Origin: Gemmatimonadota bacterium
Lineage (GTDB): Bacteria > Latescibacterota > UBA2968 > GCA-2709665
Assembly: GCA_028874335.1 (NCBI GenBank)
Contig: JAPPJY010000027.1
Coordinates: 1 to 53,136 of the forward strand
DNA: 53,136 nt
Direction of reading: 5' to 3'
This document shows positions 41,976 to 52,172 of this stretch, one piece after another. The notes under the pieces were generated by a model. That model had not been told where the DNA came from and did not search any database. It saw nothing but the letters and a program-made list of their open reading frames with translations. A program made the translations under genes and the position numbers. Position 1 is the stretch's first letter; each line of letters begins with the position of its first letter.

Positions 41976-42749
41976 CTATCTTAAATACGCCTCCGGCCTT
42001 CCCCCAACCTCCTCGACCAGCGCGTCCACATAGGTCCGGATGGGGAAGAGCCGGGACTCGGAGTCCCCGACCGGGCCCCGCCGGATGCGGCCGTTCGTTT
42101 CCCAGAAAGCGCCGAGCTTCGTCCGGTCGATCCAGGGATATTTCGCATCCGGGTCGTTTTCCCGGCGCCGGTACCAACAGATGACTTCAACGAGGTGAAT
42201 GTAGGTGGAGGTTTCGTACGTCACGCCCAGCATGAGCACCTTGCCGCCGGCCGCGTACGCGCGGATCATGGGTGAATTGTCGCCGTAGGTCTTGCCCCAG
42301 GGGTCGCGGTCCCACGGAGACGAACGCCCGATTCTGTCGCGATGGCCGGCAACAAACGCCCGTGCGTTTGAGCCGCGCGCGGCGACGGAATGGGAATAGT
42401 GGTCGGAGCGGTACGTTCCGGGCAGCGTGCGGAAGAATTCGGTGAGCCAACCCACCGTCGAGGGGGTCGTATTCGGGTTCCAGAGCTCGGCGCGTAACCG
42501 GCTGTCCTCCAGGAGATTGAATGAAGGCATCAGGATGAGGCCGCCGGGATCGGTCACGTCCTCGAGGGCTTTCACGACCGTAAATGCGCCGCCTTCAACC
42601 CTTCCGAGGCTCTTGAACGACGAGTGAATGAAGAGCGTATCGCCGGGTTCCACGCCAAGCGCTCTCAGGTCCCGGCCGAGGGAATCGAGCGTATGTGTCC
42701 GGGGAACGGCGACTTCCCCGGCCGACGACAGTTCGCTGACTGTTCCCAT
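41976..42749 (-). CDS. AAC(3)-family N-acetyltransferase
   Basis: The 257-residue protein resembles the antibiotic 3-N-acetyltransferase family: GVEPGDTLFIHSSFKSLG near residue 35, LMPSF, and the conserved catalytic-type His in YSHSVAARG. Many environmental members are not resistance enzymes and act on other amines. It lies downstream of the SpeD-SpeE fusion in the same direction, so a polyamine or amino sugar is possible. Calling it a resistance gene is not justified. The ATG at 42749 gives MGTVSEL. Confidence 0.8.
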   Translation of the reverse strand: MGTVSELSSAGEVAVPRTHTLDSLGRDLRALGVEPGDTLFIHSSFKSLGRVEGGAFTVVKALEDVTDPGGLILMPSFNLLEDSRLRAELWNPNTTPSTVGWLTEFFRTLPGTYRSDHYSHSVAARGSNARAFVAGHRDRIGRSSPWDRDPWGKTYGDNSPMIRAYAAGGKVLMLGVTYETSTYIHLVEVICWYRRRENDPDAKYPWIDRTKLGAFWETNGRIRRGPVGDSESRLFPIRTYVDALVEEVGGRPEAYLR

Positions 42750-42811
42750 ACTCTGTAAATGATCCTACCGGGCCGCTTCGCCCAGGGAGAATTCGGGGGA
42801 TGAAAAAAGGT

Positions 42812-42961
42812 TCAGGCACGGGTTCCAATTCTGCAGGCGGCGTCGACCGGACGTATCTCCACGGGCGGGTCGGCGGTCATGGTTGTTTCCCTGTTTGCTG
42901 TTCTGTCGATCCCAACTCTGCGGTCGCCGATGAAGCTACGTTGAGTCATGCGCATTGTCAA
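42812..42961 (-). promoter_or_regulatory. Possible promoter and leader for the AAC(3)-family gene
   Basis: On the minus strand TTGACA (42956-42961) and TAGCTT (42933-42938) are 17 bases apart. Downstream, 42812-42880 could encode 22 residues starting MTADPPVEIRPVDAA, which resembles the first strand of a GNAT acetyltransferase and may be a gene remnant. I see nothing else in 42750-43040. Confidence 0.3.
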
Positions 42962-43040
42962 ACGGAATTCAGTGTAGACGAACCGCATGCCGATGGCCCA
43001 ACACGTCTTCGCCTGGAGAGTCGTCCACGACATTGCGGTG

Positions 43041-44327
43041 TCAGGACCGCGGCGGCTTCGGGTCTTCACCTCGCAGGAGACGTTTGACGTAGGGGGGGAG
43101 GACAAACGCAGCCCTGTGAATTTCGTCGTTGTAGTATTGCAGGCCGTGGGCATCCGCAAAGCGGCGGGCCCTCGCCGGACTGAGGGCATTCTGCGGGTCC
43201 GCGCCCTGTGTTGCGGCATATGAAAAGCTGACCAGACCGGTCGTATACGTGGGGATGCAGGCCAGGTAGCAGTACACGTTTCCCGGGCCGAAGACCGACT
43301 CCTGGCGTCTGTAGATTTCAGAGAACGTCCGGCTGTCGAGCGCGGGCGGTTCAGTTTGCGCGACCATGACGCCCCCGGGCCTGAGGCATTCCCGTACCCG
43401 CGCGTAGAAAGGTCCCGAGAACAGTCTTCGGGGTCCGCTGGATGGATTGGCGATGTCGACGATCGCGAGGTCGAGGGATTCGGCGGGAAAGGTCTGCAGA
43501 AAGTCGAACCCGTCCGCAACGTGAAGCGAGAGTCTGGTGTCTTCGAAAGCAGGCGCAAGGGCCGGGAAGTGTTGCCTGCATGCGCTGACAACCATGGCGT
43601 CGAGTTCGACGACGACGACCTCCTCGATCTGCTTGTAGCGTAACAATTCGCGCAGGGCTCCGCCGTCGCCGCCGCCCACAATAAGGGCCCGCTTCGCGTC
43701 GGGGAGGGTCTGCATGGGTACGTGGACGATCATCTCATGGTAGATGTGCTCGTCACGTTCCGTACATACGATCGCCCCATCGATCACCAGCGTCTTTCCG
43801 TACCCGTAGCTGTCCAGGACTTCGATCTTCTGATGGGGGGATTGATGCCGGAAGAGCGCGCCGGCATGCCTGAGCGAGAGGGCGATCCCTTCCTCCCGTC
43901 TCGTAAACCAGAGATTGCGGATGTGTGCCGGAGGCGTTTCCCCGGCTGCCATCGCCGGCGCGGCGCCGGTCTGTGCCGGAACGTCGAGTTGACCGCGCTC
44001 CATCTCCCGGGTGGTGCCGTGAGCGGCTTTCAGGTCCGACTTCAGCGCTTCATACGCCGGCCACGGGTCGATCGAGTCTCCGCAGGTAAACAGATCGACC
44101 GCGGCGAAACCGTACTCGGGCCAGGTATGGATGGAGAGGTGGCTCTCGTGGATGACAACGACGCCGGAGACGCCGTATGGCGAAAAACGATGGAAGGAGG
44201 TGTTGATAACGGTGGCGTTCGCCGCTCGAGCGGCACGAACCATACACGTTTCAATGCGGATGACGTCGTTCAGTACGGATGCTGGGGACCCATAGAGCTC
44301 AACCAGAATGTGTCTGCCGAGAGGCAC
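43041..44327 (-). CDS. SpeD-SpeE fusion: S-adenosylmethionine decarboxylase and spermidine synthase
   Basis: The 428-residue protein holds two consecutive polyamine enzymes. Residues about 1-120 are a class 1b AdoMet decarboxylase: [19 protein letters not shown] carries the self-cleavage site E61-S62, with Ser62 becoming pyruvoyl, and His67 and Cys82 in the catalytic positions. Residues about 135-425 are spermidine synthase (aminopropyltransferase) with [33 protein letters not shown] and a late DIANPSSGP. The GTG start at 44327 gives [12 protein letters not shown], the conserved SpeD beginning. The fusion would hand decarboxylated SAM straight to transfer. Confidence 0.93.
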   Translation of the reverse strand: MPLGRHILVELYGSPASVLNDVIRIETCMVRAARAANATVINTSFHRFSPYGVSGVVVIHESHLSIHTWPEYGFAAVDLFTCGDSIDPWPAYEALKSDLKAAHGTTREMERGQLDVPAQTGAAPAMAAGETPPAHIRNLWFTRREEGIALSLRHAGALFRHQSPHQKIEVLDSYGYGKTLVIDGAIVCTERDEHIYHEMIVHVPMQTLPDAKRALIVGGGDGGALRELLRYKQIEEVVVVELDAMVVSACRQHFPALAPAFEDTRLSLHVADGFDFLQTFPAESLDLAIVDIANPSSGPRRLFSGPFYARVRECLRPGGVMVAQTEPPALDSRTFSEIYRRQESVFGPGNVYCYLACIPTYTTGLVSFSYAATQGADPQNALSPARARRFADAHGLQYYNDEIHRAAFVLPPYVKRLLRGEDPKPPRS

Positions 44328-44419
44328 AGCTTACGGTTTCCACAGCGGGCGAGGGTGTCGACACGCCGGGCGGGGCGGCGGGACGGCGGGTGGGCGTGAA
44401 AGGAGGGACCGGAGCGGCA

Positions 44420-47400
44420 TCAGACCTTCTCCCCCTCGGACACCGGGTTGGCCGCCGTCCCCCTGTCGATCAGTTCATCGCCTTCGTTCGCGTATTGACG
44501 CTGGCTTTCTTCGGGAATGGTACGCCAGATGAGGAACTGTTTCCTGATCTGGTTCATGAAGCGCTGGTTGCATCGTTTCCATGAAGCCAGGTCGCCCGAA
44601 AGCCGGTCGATGGTGATTTCCAGCGCGTGGATGCCGAAGGTGCCCGTGGGCGTGGACGTCAGGCTGATGTTCTGGCTGACCCCGAGATCGAACGGCGCCA
44701 GCCAGATGGTGGTATCGATCCGGTACCCGCGGCCCCGCGCTGTGTCATACGTGGACAGGTTGGCGCCGTGGGTGAAAAAGGTTCCCATCGAGCTTTCCGT
44801 ATGAAAGTCGAAGTACCTGGTGAGAAACGTAAACAGCCCCAGGACCTCGCCGCCGGAGATGGTGAACGGAAACTCGAAATGCCAGCGGTCCGCATCCGGA
44901 TCGGGGAGCTTCCAGCGCCGGGTGATGTCCGGAACCGCCATCTGGGAGGCCCGGCGGGCGGGGTAAACGGTGGACAGGATGACCACGAGCATGACAAGCG
45001 TGGACGAGGCCATGGCCGACACGGAGGAGTAGTTCAACGTGAGGCCCTCGAGGAGGCCGTGCCAGAAGAGGAGCTTGGACACGCCCTGTGCGAGCAGATA
45101 GCCCGAGACCGCGCCGAGCACGGCGTACACGCAGGACTCGGCCAGGAACAGGAAGGCGATGTGTACCGGCGCCAGGCCGACCGAGGAATAGATGCCGATT
45201 TCCCGGAATCGTTCGTACACCGAACCCATCATTGTGTTCAACACGATCAGCGCCGCGATGGCGATGGGAACGAAGAGGTTCGCGAGGCCCTGGGGTGACG
45301 CCTGTCCGTACGAGGAGTAAACGGAAACGGCAATGCGCCCGATCTTTCCCTCCGGCGAAACCTCCGGTACGCCCGCAAACAGCACCACGGAGAGCCGCGA
45401 GATGAAACTCTCCACGCGCGCTTTGACCACCGATGGGTCCCTGAACCGGACCGCAATCGCCTGGAGCGGGCTGTTGACTTCCCTCAGGGTCTGGTAGGGC
45501 ACCACCATGACGTTTGCGGGGTCGAGGTGTTCGAACTCCATGATTTCGACATCGGTCTCTTCCAGACCGGCCTTCTCGCGCTTCTCCTGCTGGGCCATCT
45601 GCATGAATACGTTCTCATCGGTCAGCACGAAATCCGCGGGCGTGAGCGGCTCGCCATCCAGGTCCTCCAGGTCCTTCATACGCTCGGCGTCGATCAGTCC
45701 GACAACCTTGAATCGCTCTCCGAAGAGGCGTACCTCCGCCTTGCCGATATCGGATTCGTCGATTTTCAGGAGGTCCGCCATTGCCTGGGGCAGCACGGCG
45801 ACGTTTCGTTCTCCCGGAAGGAACCACCGGCCGGCGGACAGGCAGTCCTGGATGCCGATTACATCGGTCTCCTGTGCGGTCAGTCCCAAAATGCCGAGTG
45901 CGTTGGCCGACGTGCTGTCCGATACGACCTGAATGGCCTTTTTCTCTTTGGAGGCGTACCAGCTGCGCGCCGCCACGACGGCTTCCTTTCCGAAGTTGGC
46001 CTGAACGTAGTCGAGAACGGATTCCTCCAGCGGCGCCCAGTACTTGCTGCGGATGAGCATCCCCGGATACGGGCCCAGATTGTCCCGCGCGATCTGGTGA
46101 AACTTGAGCTGGGACTTGATGGAAGAGAATGACAGGACGGTAAAGGTGAGCAGGACGAGTGTGGTAAAGGTGAGCAGCGTTCTGAGTTTGCGACGCTTCA
46201 TATTGGCGATGCCCAGCTGGAAGGCGGCCAGCGAGGCGGAAATCCGACCCACGTCCACGTCGTGGATGACGGCGGCCTCAGTGCGGAGGTTGCGCATCTG
46301 ACTGTTGAAGCGGGAAAATACCAGGCTGATCACGAAGCTGGCCAGCGCCAGGAGCACGAAGGCGAGGAGTATAACGAAAGGATTGGAGAGGTCGAACGCG
46401 GGATGGACGATCGACAGGAAGATCCAGATCACCATGAAAATGCCGGCGAAACCCGCAATCTGCCGCCTGATGTCAACCGCCGTAAATATCAGCCGCTCCC
46501 CGAAGAAGGCGCACGGCAGAACCAGCGCCATAAAGAAGATGATGCCGCGGATCACGTCGTTCTGCGTCCCCTTGACATCGGGATACGCGCGGGACTCGAG
46601 GCCGAGCGCGGCACGCGAATGCCTGATGAAATCGTCCCACCGCAGCTGGTCCCGGGCCATGTCCGCCTGATCCAGATGTTTCTTCGCCCGCGTGTGCAGA
46701 TCGGCAAGGCGATCGTTTTCGATCCCGTAGGCGTGAAGTTCGCGCATCCTGGCGTGGTCCAGGACCCACATGTCTTTGGCGGCCTGGTACGCCGTATGCG
46801 TGATTGCGCCGTGGGTGGCGGCGACGAATCCGCTCTTGTGCGCCGCCTCCACGCTGGTTGTATCCGTTGCATTCAGCAGCAGGTAGCGGATGCCGATACC
46901 ACGCGTATGCATGGTTAGTTTGAGTCTTGTGCCGGGAGGGGTGAACACGACGCCCACCGGCTCGTTTTGGCCGTAACCCAGGGTATAACCATATTCCCGC
47001 GGGGCGGTGTTCCCGTCGCCGTACAGGGATAGACTCGGGAGCTTGGTGAGGTAGCGCGGGTCCACGGTCTCATAGAAGTCCGTCGAAACACAGGGAAAAA
47101 GGATGCGCGTGGCGCGGGTAATCCACCAGTCCATGCCGAATTCAGGCTTGTAGATCCGCGCTGCCTGCCCGCGATCCCACGCATAGGTGATCTCGCCGCT
47201 CTCCGGGTCAAGATAGAAGGCGTCGAGGCCAACCCAGCGTACCGCCAGGCCGGGTACGTAGAACTCGCCGTTTTCGTCGGCCTGATCGTAGAAGATAGCG
47301 CGTACGCCCTTGACCGACTTCTCGTAGGACATTCGCAATACCGCCACCGCGCCCCTGCGGGGCCGGTCCGGCGTGATGCTGCGCCGGGGAAAGGTGAGGA

Positions 47401-48958
47401 TGCGTCCCTTCAGCGCGCGCATTCGATCCTTCATCTTGACGCGGTAGTCGGGCAGGAAGTCGGGATCGTTCAGCGCTTTGCTGAGCGCCGCGGTCAGCAG
47501 CCTGATCTGGTTCGTCAGATTCGCCAGATTGACGTGGTCGACGGTGTCGTAGGGGGTATCGACCCGGAATCGGGCGTCGTTGATGGTCACGAAAGCCAGC
47601 GTCGGCATTCCGGCGGTCAGCACCACCTGTGAGTCGGTCTTCAGATTCCCGCCGGGAATGAACATGCTCCAGCTCATGCCCGACGGCGGATTGATGCCGT
47701 CAACCAGCGACCGCTTTGCGTCCATGCCGAATGCCGGAGCGAGGTCCGCGCCGAGGCTGCTGAAGCGTTTGCCCAGCGGCGTGAAGAATCTCTGGAAATA
47801 GAACGCAGTGGAACCGTTCCAGACGGCCATCTGGTCTGTCTGGGAGGTGAGGTCCAGGGAGATCCACAACCGGATATCGATGGGATCCGTCATCAGCGCC
47901 GCGAAGTGTTCCTCTTTCCGCGCATGCCGTCCCAGAAAGTCGCACACGCCGCGAAAACCGAGATGATGCGCCGACGTTGCCAGGAAAAGGACGGTGTGGG
48001 CGGGCGGATGCGCCTTGAAGTATTCTGCCATTTCCAGCATGGCGGCGATTCCGGATGCCTGTTCGGCGCCCGGGGCGAGCGCGGGCACCACCGACATGGC
48101 GTCGTAATAGGCGTCGATGAGTACCACGCGTTCCCGTAGCTGAGGGTCAACGCCCGTAATCCAGCCGATGATGTTTTGCGTGGGGTGCCGCTCCCAGTCC
48201 ATCCGCGACTTCAATTCAACCTCGATCCGCTCGCCGTTGGCCAGCCGGCGCCGGAGGCGTTCCCCTTCGGACTTTCCGATCCAGAAGCGGGGCGCATTGA
48301 GCGGGACCTGGAAGAATTTCTGCTCTGCTTCGGCCGTTGTGGTGGAGTCCGGCGCCACGAAGACAATCGCCCTGGCGCCCAGCATAGAGGCGTTCATCCA
48401 GCGGTTCCAGGAGTTGAAATCCAGCAGTACGACGCTGCCGCCTGGCTCTTTGCCGTTGAAATCGGCGAATTCCCCTGCGCCGCCGTCGATCAGGGGAGCG
48501 CGCAGTCCGGCGCCCGGCAGCGTGGACGTGCGAACCAGGTTGGGCCAGACCGCATGGATGGGGACAATGCGGGACTCGCCGATGATCCGAAGGCCGCCGC
48601 CCTTGTCGACGGGCGACGTGACGTCGTAGGTTTCCACCGAGACGTTTTCCAGACCGATACGTTCGAATTCTTCCCGAATATAGAGAGATGCCTCCCTGTG
48701 GCCCGGATAGCCGACCACCCGCGATCCCGATCCGCTGAGCCGGAGCAGACGGGATTCGACTCCGGCCGGCGTGATCCGGTCCCGGATGCCGTCGGCCAGT
48801 TGCTGTTGGCCGGTGGCCACCCTGACGGGCGGCGGTTCCGGATAGCGGATATCGAACCATTCGAACAGGCGGTCGGTCAGCGCCTGCGGAGAAACCAGGG
48901 TCATCGCGAGAAAGGCGATGAGGATGACCAGGCCGATGGCGATATTATTTGTTTTCAC
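44420..48958 (-). CDS. M28-peptidase-like domain fused to an FtsX/MacB-type permease
   Basis: The 1512-residue membrane protein has TM helix 1 at about 5-25, then an extracytoplasmic M28 aminopeptidase-like region with a PA-type insert (about 40-510). TM helices lie at about 810-890 and 935-955. A MacB-periplasmic-like region follows, then three FtsX-type TM helices at about 1232, 1270 and 1324, and a soluble tail. The zinc ligands of M28 are altered: AYYDA (near 284) replaces AHYD, PGAEQASG replaces the GADDNASG-type Asp, and SAHHLG (near 330) replaces the EE-L/G pair. No ATPase subunit is adjacent. Confidence 0.8.
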   Translation of the reverse strand: MKTNNIAIGLVILIAFLAMTLVSPQALTDRLFEWFDIRYPEPPPVRVATGQQQLADGIRDRITPAGVESRLLRLSGSGSRVVGYPGHREASLYIREEFERIGLENVSVETYDVTSPVDKGGGLRIIGESRIVPIHAVWPNLVRTSTLPGAGLRAPLIDGGAGEFADFNGKEPGGSVVLLDFNSWNRWMNASMLGARAIVFVAPDSTTTAEAEQKFFQVPLNAPRFWIGKSEGERLRRRLANGERIEVELKSRMDWERHPTQNIIGWITGVDPQLRERVVLIDAYYDAMSVVPALAPGAEQASGIAAMLEMAEYFKAHPPAHTVLFLATSAHHLGFRGVCDFLGRHARKEEHFAALMTDPIDIRLWISLDLTSQTDQMAVWNGSTAFYFQRFFTPLGKRFSSLGADLAPAFGMDAKRSLVDGINPPSGMSWSMFIPGGNLKTDSQVVLTAGMPTLAFVTINDARFRVDTPYDTVDHVNLANLTNQIRLLTAALSKALNDPDFLPDYRVKMKDRMRALKGRILTFPRRSITPDRPRRGAVAVLRMSYEKSVKGVRAIFYDQADENGEFYVPGLAVRWVGLDAFYLDPESGEITYAWDRGQAARIYKPEFGMDWWITRATRILFPCVSTDFYETVDPRYLTKLPSLSLYGDGNTAPREYGYTLGYGQNEPVGVVFTPPGTRLKLTMHTRGIGIRYLLLNATDTTSVEAAHKSGFVAATHGAITHTAYQAAKDMWVLDHARMRELHAYGIENDRLADLHTRAKKHLDQADMARDQLRWDDFIRHSRAALGLESRAYPDVKGTQNDVIRGIIFFMALVLPCAFFGERLIFTAVDIRRQIAGFAGIFMVIWIFLSIVHPAFDLSNPFVILLAFVLLALASFVISLVFSRFNSQMRNLRTEAAVIHDVDVGRISASLAAFQLGIANMKRRKLRTLLTFTTLVLLTFTVLSFSSIKSQLKFHQIARDNLGPYPGMLIRSKYWAPLEESVLDYVQANFGKEAVVAARSWYASKEKKAIQVVSDSTSANALGILGLTAQETDVIGIQDCLSAGRWFLPGERNVAVLPQAMADLLKIDESDIGKAEVRLFGERFKVVGLIDAERMKDLEDLDGEPLTPADFVLTDENVFMQMAQQEKREKAGLEETDVEIMEFEHLDPANVMVVPYQTLREVNSPLQAIAVRFRDPSVVKARVESFISRLSVVLFAGVPEVSPEGKIGRIAVSVYSSYGQASPQGLANLFVPIAIAALIVLNTMMGSVYERFREIGIYSSVGLAPVHIAFLFLAESCVYAVLGAVSGYLLAQGVSKLLFWHGLLEGLTLNYSSVSAMASSTLVMLVVILSTVYPARRASQMAVPDITRRWKLPDPDADRWHFEFPFTISGGEVLGLFTFLTRYFDFHTESSMGTFFTHGANLSTYDTARGRGYRIDTTIWLAPFDLGVSQNISLTSTPTGTFGIHALEITIDRLSGDLASWKRCNQRFMNQIRKQFLIWRTIPEESQRQYANEGDELIDRGTAANPVSEGEKV

Positions 48959-49055
48959 AAAGACACCTGCACCGAGCTAGGGATTGGCGTCGATTGGACG
49001 CGAGTTTTCGCACGCGCCTGCGTTTGCGTTCCGACCCGAAACCGGATCGCGGACG

Positions 49056-51065
49056 CTAATACCATTTGTGCACCACGTGGCCATCCGGCTGGAACCAGAC
49101 AGCGTCCACGAAAACGCCCGCGGCCACGGACAATATGTAACCCACAAGCATGCCGATGAAGAACGGTCTGGATTTCCGGTAGAAGGCGGCGCCGGCGAGC
49201 TTGAGCATGGTCAGCTTGACCAGCCATGCCACAAATATAGTCGCGCTGGTCAGTCTTGAAAGCGCCGTGCCCGAAAGGGCGAAGCCGATCGGATGCAGCG
49301 GCCACCAGACAAAGCGGTACCGCATCAGATTCAGCAAAGCCATGACGGCGGCTCCGGCGAAGAAGAACCAGTAGTTGACCGGCTCGATGGGGCTGTCCAC
49401 GGCCTTGATGGAGTTGGCGATGCCCTGAATCTGCCGGACACCGGCGTGGATGATCAGCCAGTTGGGCTGGATATTGTATCCGCCGATCGTGTAACCGAGC
49501 CAGACGGTGTAGAGCGTGGAGGTAACCATACCCACCACGAACGCCGCGCAGACCGCTCCGAAGAGCCGGCGCTTGCCCCCGGGCAGGAACTCCGCCAGGC
49601 GGTTGATGTGCGTCATCGTCCCCATGGAAAGGCCGCGGTAGTGGTTTACCGCGCGGGAGGACATGCTCAGCGCCATTTTGGTGTGCGCGGTAAACGTGTG
49701 GGAACCGCCCAGAAAACGGCTGAGGAGACCCCACGCCGACGTGGGCGGGTTGAGGTAGACGATTCCGGAATCCGCGAGCATTTTCGATACGGTCGTATAC
49801 ACGACGAGCATGCACAGGATGAGAAGGACGATGACCTTCACCTGCATGCCGATCCATCCCAGCCAGAGCGCCATGTAGAGACACCCGGCAATCAGGCCGA
49901 TTACGGCGTGCCGGTACGAGAGCAGTTCGTTGCTGTCGTCGGGAGTCGGTCGATCGGGGTTGAAGGCTTTCCTGATGACGTCGCGCAGGTGGTGTCTTGC
50001 GACCCAGATCCCCCAGAGCGCGAAGGCCGTAAACCCTCCGGCCGTCTGCCAGATGTAACGCCCGCGGCCATAGTAGGGTGAGATGGCCGAGACGCCGAGC
50101 CCGCTGAGGATACCGCCCTCGAGAATGAAAAGGACATCGAAAAACCAGAGACTGAAGAGGATTTCCAGGCTGGCGAAGTACGAGAAGCAGATGACAACCG
50201 TACTCAAGAAGAAGAAACCGGGCGGGAAATCGCGCGAGAAAAAGAACCAGCGGGCCGAAGCGGTAGGGAAACGCGGGAACTGAGGATAGAACCAGGCAAT
50301 CATGTTCCAGCCGAAAACGAACGTGGTGAGCATGAACCCGGCCCAGAACGCCTTTCCCTTCATGAATTCAGGGAACCATCGTCTTCCCGTTCCGCCCTGT
50401 GTGGTAAACTCGACGATGGGTTCCATCGCGGGGAAGACGAGACGCTCGTATTCGGACCACTGCTTTCGGAATATGACGGACAGGCAGGCCGCGGCAAGTG
50501 CGACAGCGCAGAGAAAAGTGAACCACCAGAAGAGGGGCACGGCCCAGACGCCCCAGGGAATGGACGCGCCCTGGGGCAGACCTTCGTAGAACCAGGCCAT
50601 CGCGTTGCCTTCGTTTTCCGGAATCAGCCAACCCGGCAGGTACGGATGAAGGTACCGCGCCCATTCGTTCTCCTGGGTGACGAAATAGTGCGGCGCGACC
50701 ATGATACCCACGAGGTAGCCGCTGATCCCGTAGGTAGGCCCCAGAGAACTGATGAATCCCATGCAGAAGATGGTGATCCATTCGGAGGACGAGAAGAGGA
50801 ACCGCCGGCCGAACCTGTAGGCCAGCATCGAACAGACGATGATGGATACCAGCGTCAGGATCAGGTTGCCCATGGGCATATGGCTGTACGCCATAAACGA
50901 CGCGTGGAGGACATAGCGCACCGTGTCGCCCAGGATACCGATGGCCACCGAAAGCAGCAGACCGTAAACGATGGACCTGACGGTCACGCCGCGATTCCTC
51001 ACCGCTTCCCGGCCGGTATCCGTCCCGGCATCGGAATTCGTCGATTTCGCCGATGGCATTGACAT
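49056..51065 (-). CDS. DUF6785-like large polytopic membrane protein
   Basis: The 670-residue protein has about 12-14 predicted TM helices and a hydrophilic N-terminal 30 residues. Its overall plan, with SEWITIFCMGFISSLGPTYG early and NPPTSAWGLLSRFLGGSHTF late, matches the DUF6784/DUF6785 membrane proteins I recall from Planctomycetes and related groups, distantly like oligopeptide transporters. The start at 51065 (MSMPSAKS) is one of two close ATGs. The M28/permease gene follows after 97 bp in the same direction. Substrate unknown. Confidence 0.7.
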   Translation of the reverse strand: MSMPSAKSTNSDAGTDTGREAVRNRGVTVRSIVYGLLLSVAIGILGDTVRYVLHASFMAYSHMPMGNLILTLVSIIVCSMLAYRFGRRFLFSSSEWITIFCMGFISSLGPTYGISGYLVGIMVAPHYFVTQENEWARYLHPYLPGWLIPENEGNAMAWFYEGLPQGASIPWGVWAVPLFWWFTFLCAVALAAACLSVIFRKQWSEYERLVFPAMEPIVEFTTQGGTGRRWFPEFMKGKAFWAGFMLTTFVFGWNMIAWFYPQFPRFPTASARWFFFSRDFPPGFFFLSTVVICFSYFASLEILFSLWFFDVLFILEGGILSGLGVSAISPYYGRGRYIWQTAGGFTAFALWGIWVARHHLRDVIRKAFNPDRPTPDDSNELLSYRHAVIGLIAGCLYMALWLGWIGMQVKVIVLLILCMLVVYTTVSKMLADSGIVYLNPPTSAWGLLSRFLGGSHTFTAHTKMALSMSSRAVNHYRGLSMGTMTHINRLAEFLPGGKRRLFGAVCAAFVVGMVTSTLYTVWLGYTIGGYNIQPNWLIIHAGVRQIQGIANSIKAVDSPIEPVNYWFFFAGAAVMALLNLMRYRFVWWPLHPIGFALSGTALSRLTSATIFVAWLVKLTMLKLAGAAFYRKSRPFFIGMLVGYILSVAAGVFVDAVWFQPDGHVVHKWY

Positions 51066-51161
51066 GGATTGCCGTTTCCTGAGACGAAGCTGCGCGGGAC
51101 CGACCTCCCGCACGAATGAACGCGCCGGTTGCCAACCGTCAGAATTTCGCGTCCGGGCTGC

Positions 51162-52172
51162 TCAGAAGGGGTCGGGCCCAATGGCTTCCGCGGTCGCGGT
51201 GGCGAGGGGATTCAGCGCGGTCGCCCTTTGCAGACACGCCGCGGCAAGGCTGTCCCGCCCCGACAGCATGTAGTAGTGCGAAAGGGTCTGAAAGCGTTCC
51301 GCCGTGGGGTTCTCCGCGGCGTCGCGTTCCAGATGGCGAATGCGCGCGGCCAGCCTGCTCTGGCGTTCGAAAACAGTCAGCTGCGCCCCGGCCTCCCCGT
51401 CACGGCCGAGGGCGAGCAGAGACCGACCCGTCAGATATCGTGTGCGGGTGTGGTGGGGATCCAAAACGGCCGCGCGACCGAGATGAGACAATGCTGTGCG
51501 CGGACGTTTCGCCATGAGTTCGGCGTTGGCGACGTCACAGAGCAGATCGACGTCTCCCGGGGAGTCCTCAAGGGCCTGCCGGAAGCAGACCGCGGACAAA
51601 TCGAGTTCGCCACGGCTGAAGTGAACGCGCCCCAGGCCGGCAAGAATCCGCCCGCGGTCCCCGCCGAGGGCCGCGGCGCGCCGGAAATGGGTTTCCGCGC
51701 TGCCGAGGTTTCCCGCCGCGAGATAGAATTCCGCCAACTCGTGGGCGTACGTGGGGTCGTCCGCCAATCCCTCGCCGGCTTTCAGATAGGCTGCCTCGGC
51801 CTCCTGATCCGCCCGTGCGTTGCGAAGGGCGCGCGCGTATCTTAACCACTCCCGCGGGCTCGATCCAGGGGGAGAAATCGCGTTGAGGGTCTTCTTCGCT
51901 TCGGCGAACCGTCCCCGTGCCGCCAGGAGATCCGAAAGACCGTACCGCGCGCGTGCGGAGGGAGAGTGGATGGCGATGGATTTCCGGTACGACGCCATCG
52001 CTTCTTCTACGTCCCCGTGTTTCAACGCGGTTTCGGCGCGAATGCAAAGATCGGCGGCACGCTGTTCAGGAGTCCCGGACGCCGGCCGAAACCAGACGAC
52101 CGCCAGCGCTACCGGAAGCAGCACGACCAGCGGTCTATAACTCCGTACCGCAGAATTGACAAAATTTCGCAT
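51162..52172 (-). CDS. TPR-repeat protein with N-terminal membrane anchor
   Basis: The 336-residue protein has one TM helix at about 13-31 (PLVVLLPVALAVVWF), followed by a series of tetratricopeptide repeats, for example ALKHGDVEEAMASYRKSIAI, NLGSAETHFRRAAAL and ELDLSAVCFRQALEDSPG. Such proteins are usually scaffolds facing the periplasm. Its start overlaps the end of the K+-channel gene by 38 bases, and the membrane-protein gene follows 96 bp downstream, so the four genes probably form one operon. Confidence 0.85.
   Translation of the reverse strand: MRNFVNSAVRSYRPLVVLLPVALAVVWFRPASGTPEQRAADLCIRAETALKHGDVEEAMASYRKSIAIHSPSARARYGLSDLLAARGRFAEAKKTLNAISPPGSSPREWLRYARALRNARADQEAEAAYLKAGEGLADDPTYAHELAEFYLAAGNLGSAETHFRRAAALGGDRGRILAGLGRVHFSRGELDLSAVCFRQALEDSPGDVDLLCDVANAELMAKRPRTALSHLGRAAVLDPHHTRTRYLTGRSLLALGRDGEAGAQLTVFERQSRLAARIRHLERDAAENPTAERFQTLSHYYMLSGRDSLAAACLQRATALNPLATATAEAIGPDPF

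Noticed and set aside
41976..42749. Aminoglycoside resistance gene.
   Set aside because: The family has many environmental members of other function; no mobile element or other resistance gene is near.
42812..43681. Minus-strand frame of 289 codons overlapping the SpeD-SpeE gene.
   Set aside because: Its composition is that of a shadow frame, and the overlapping SpeE domain is certain.
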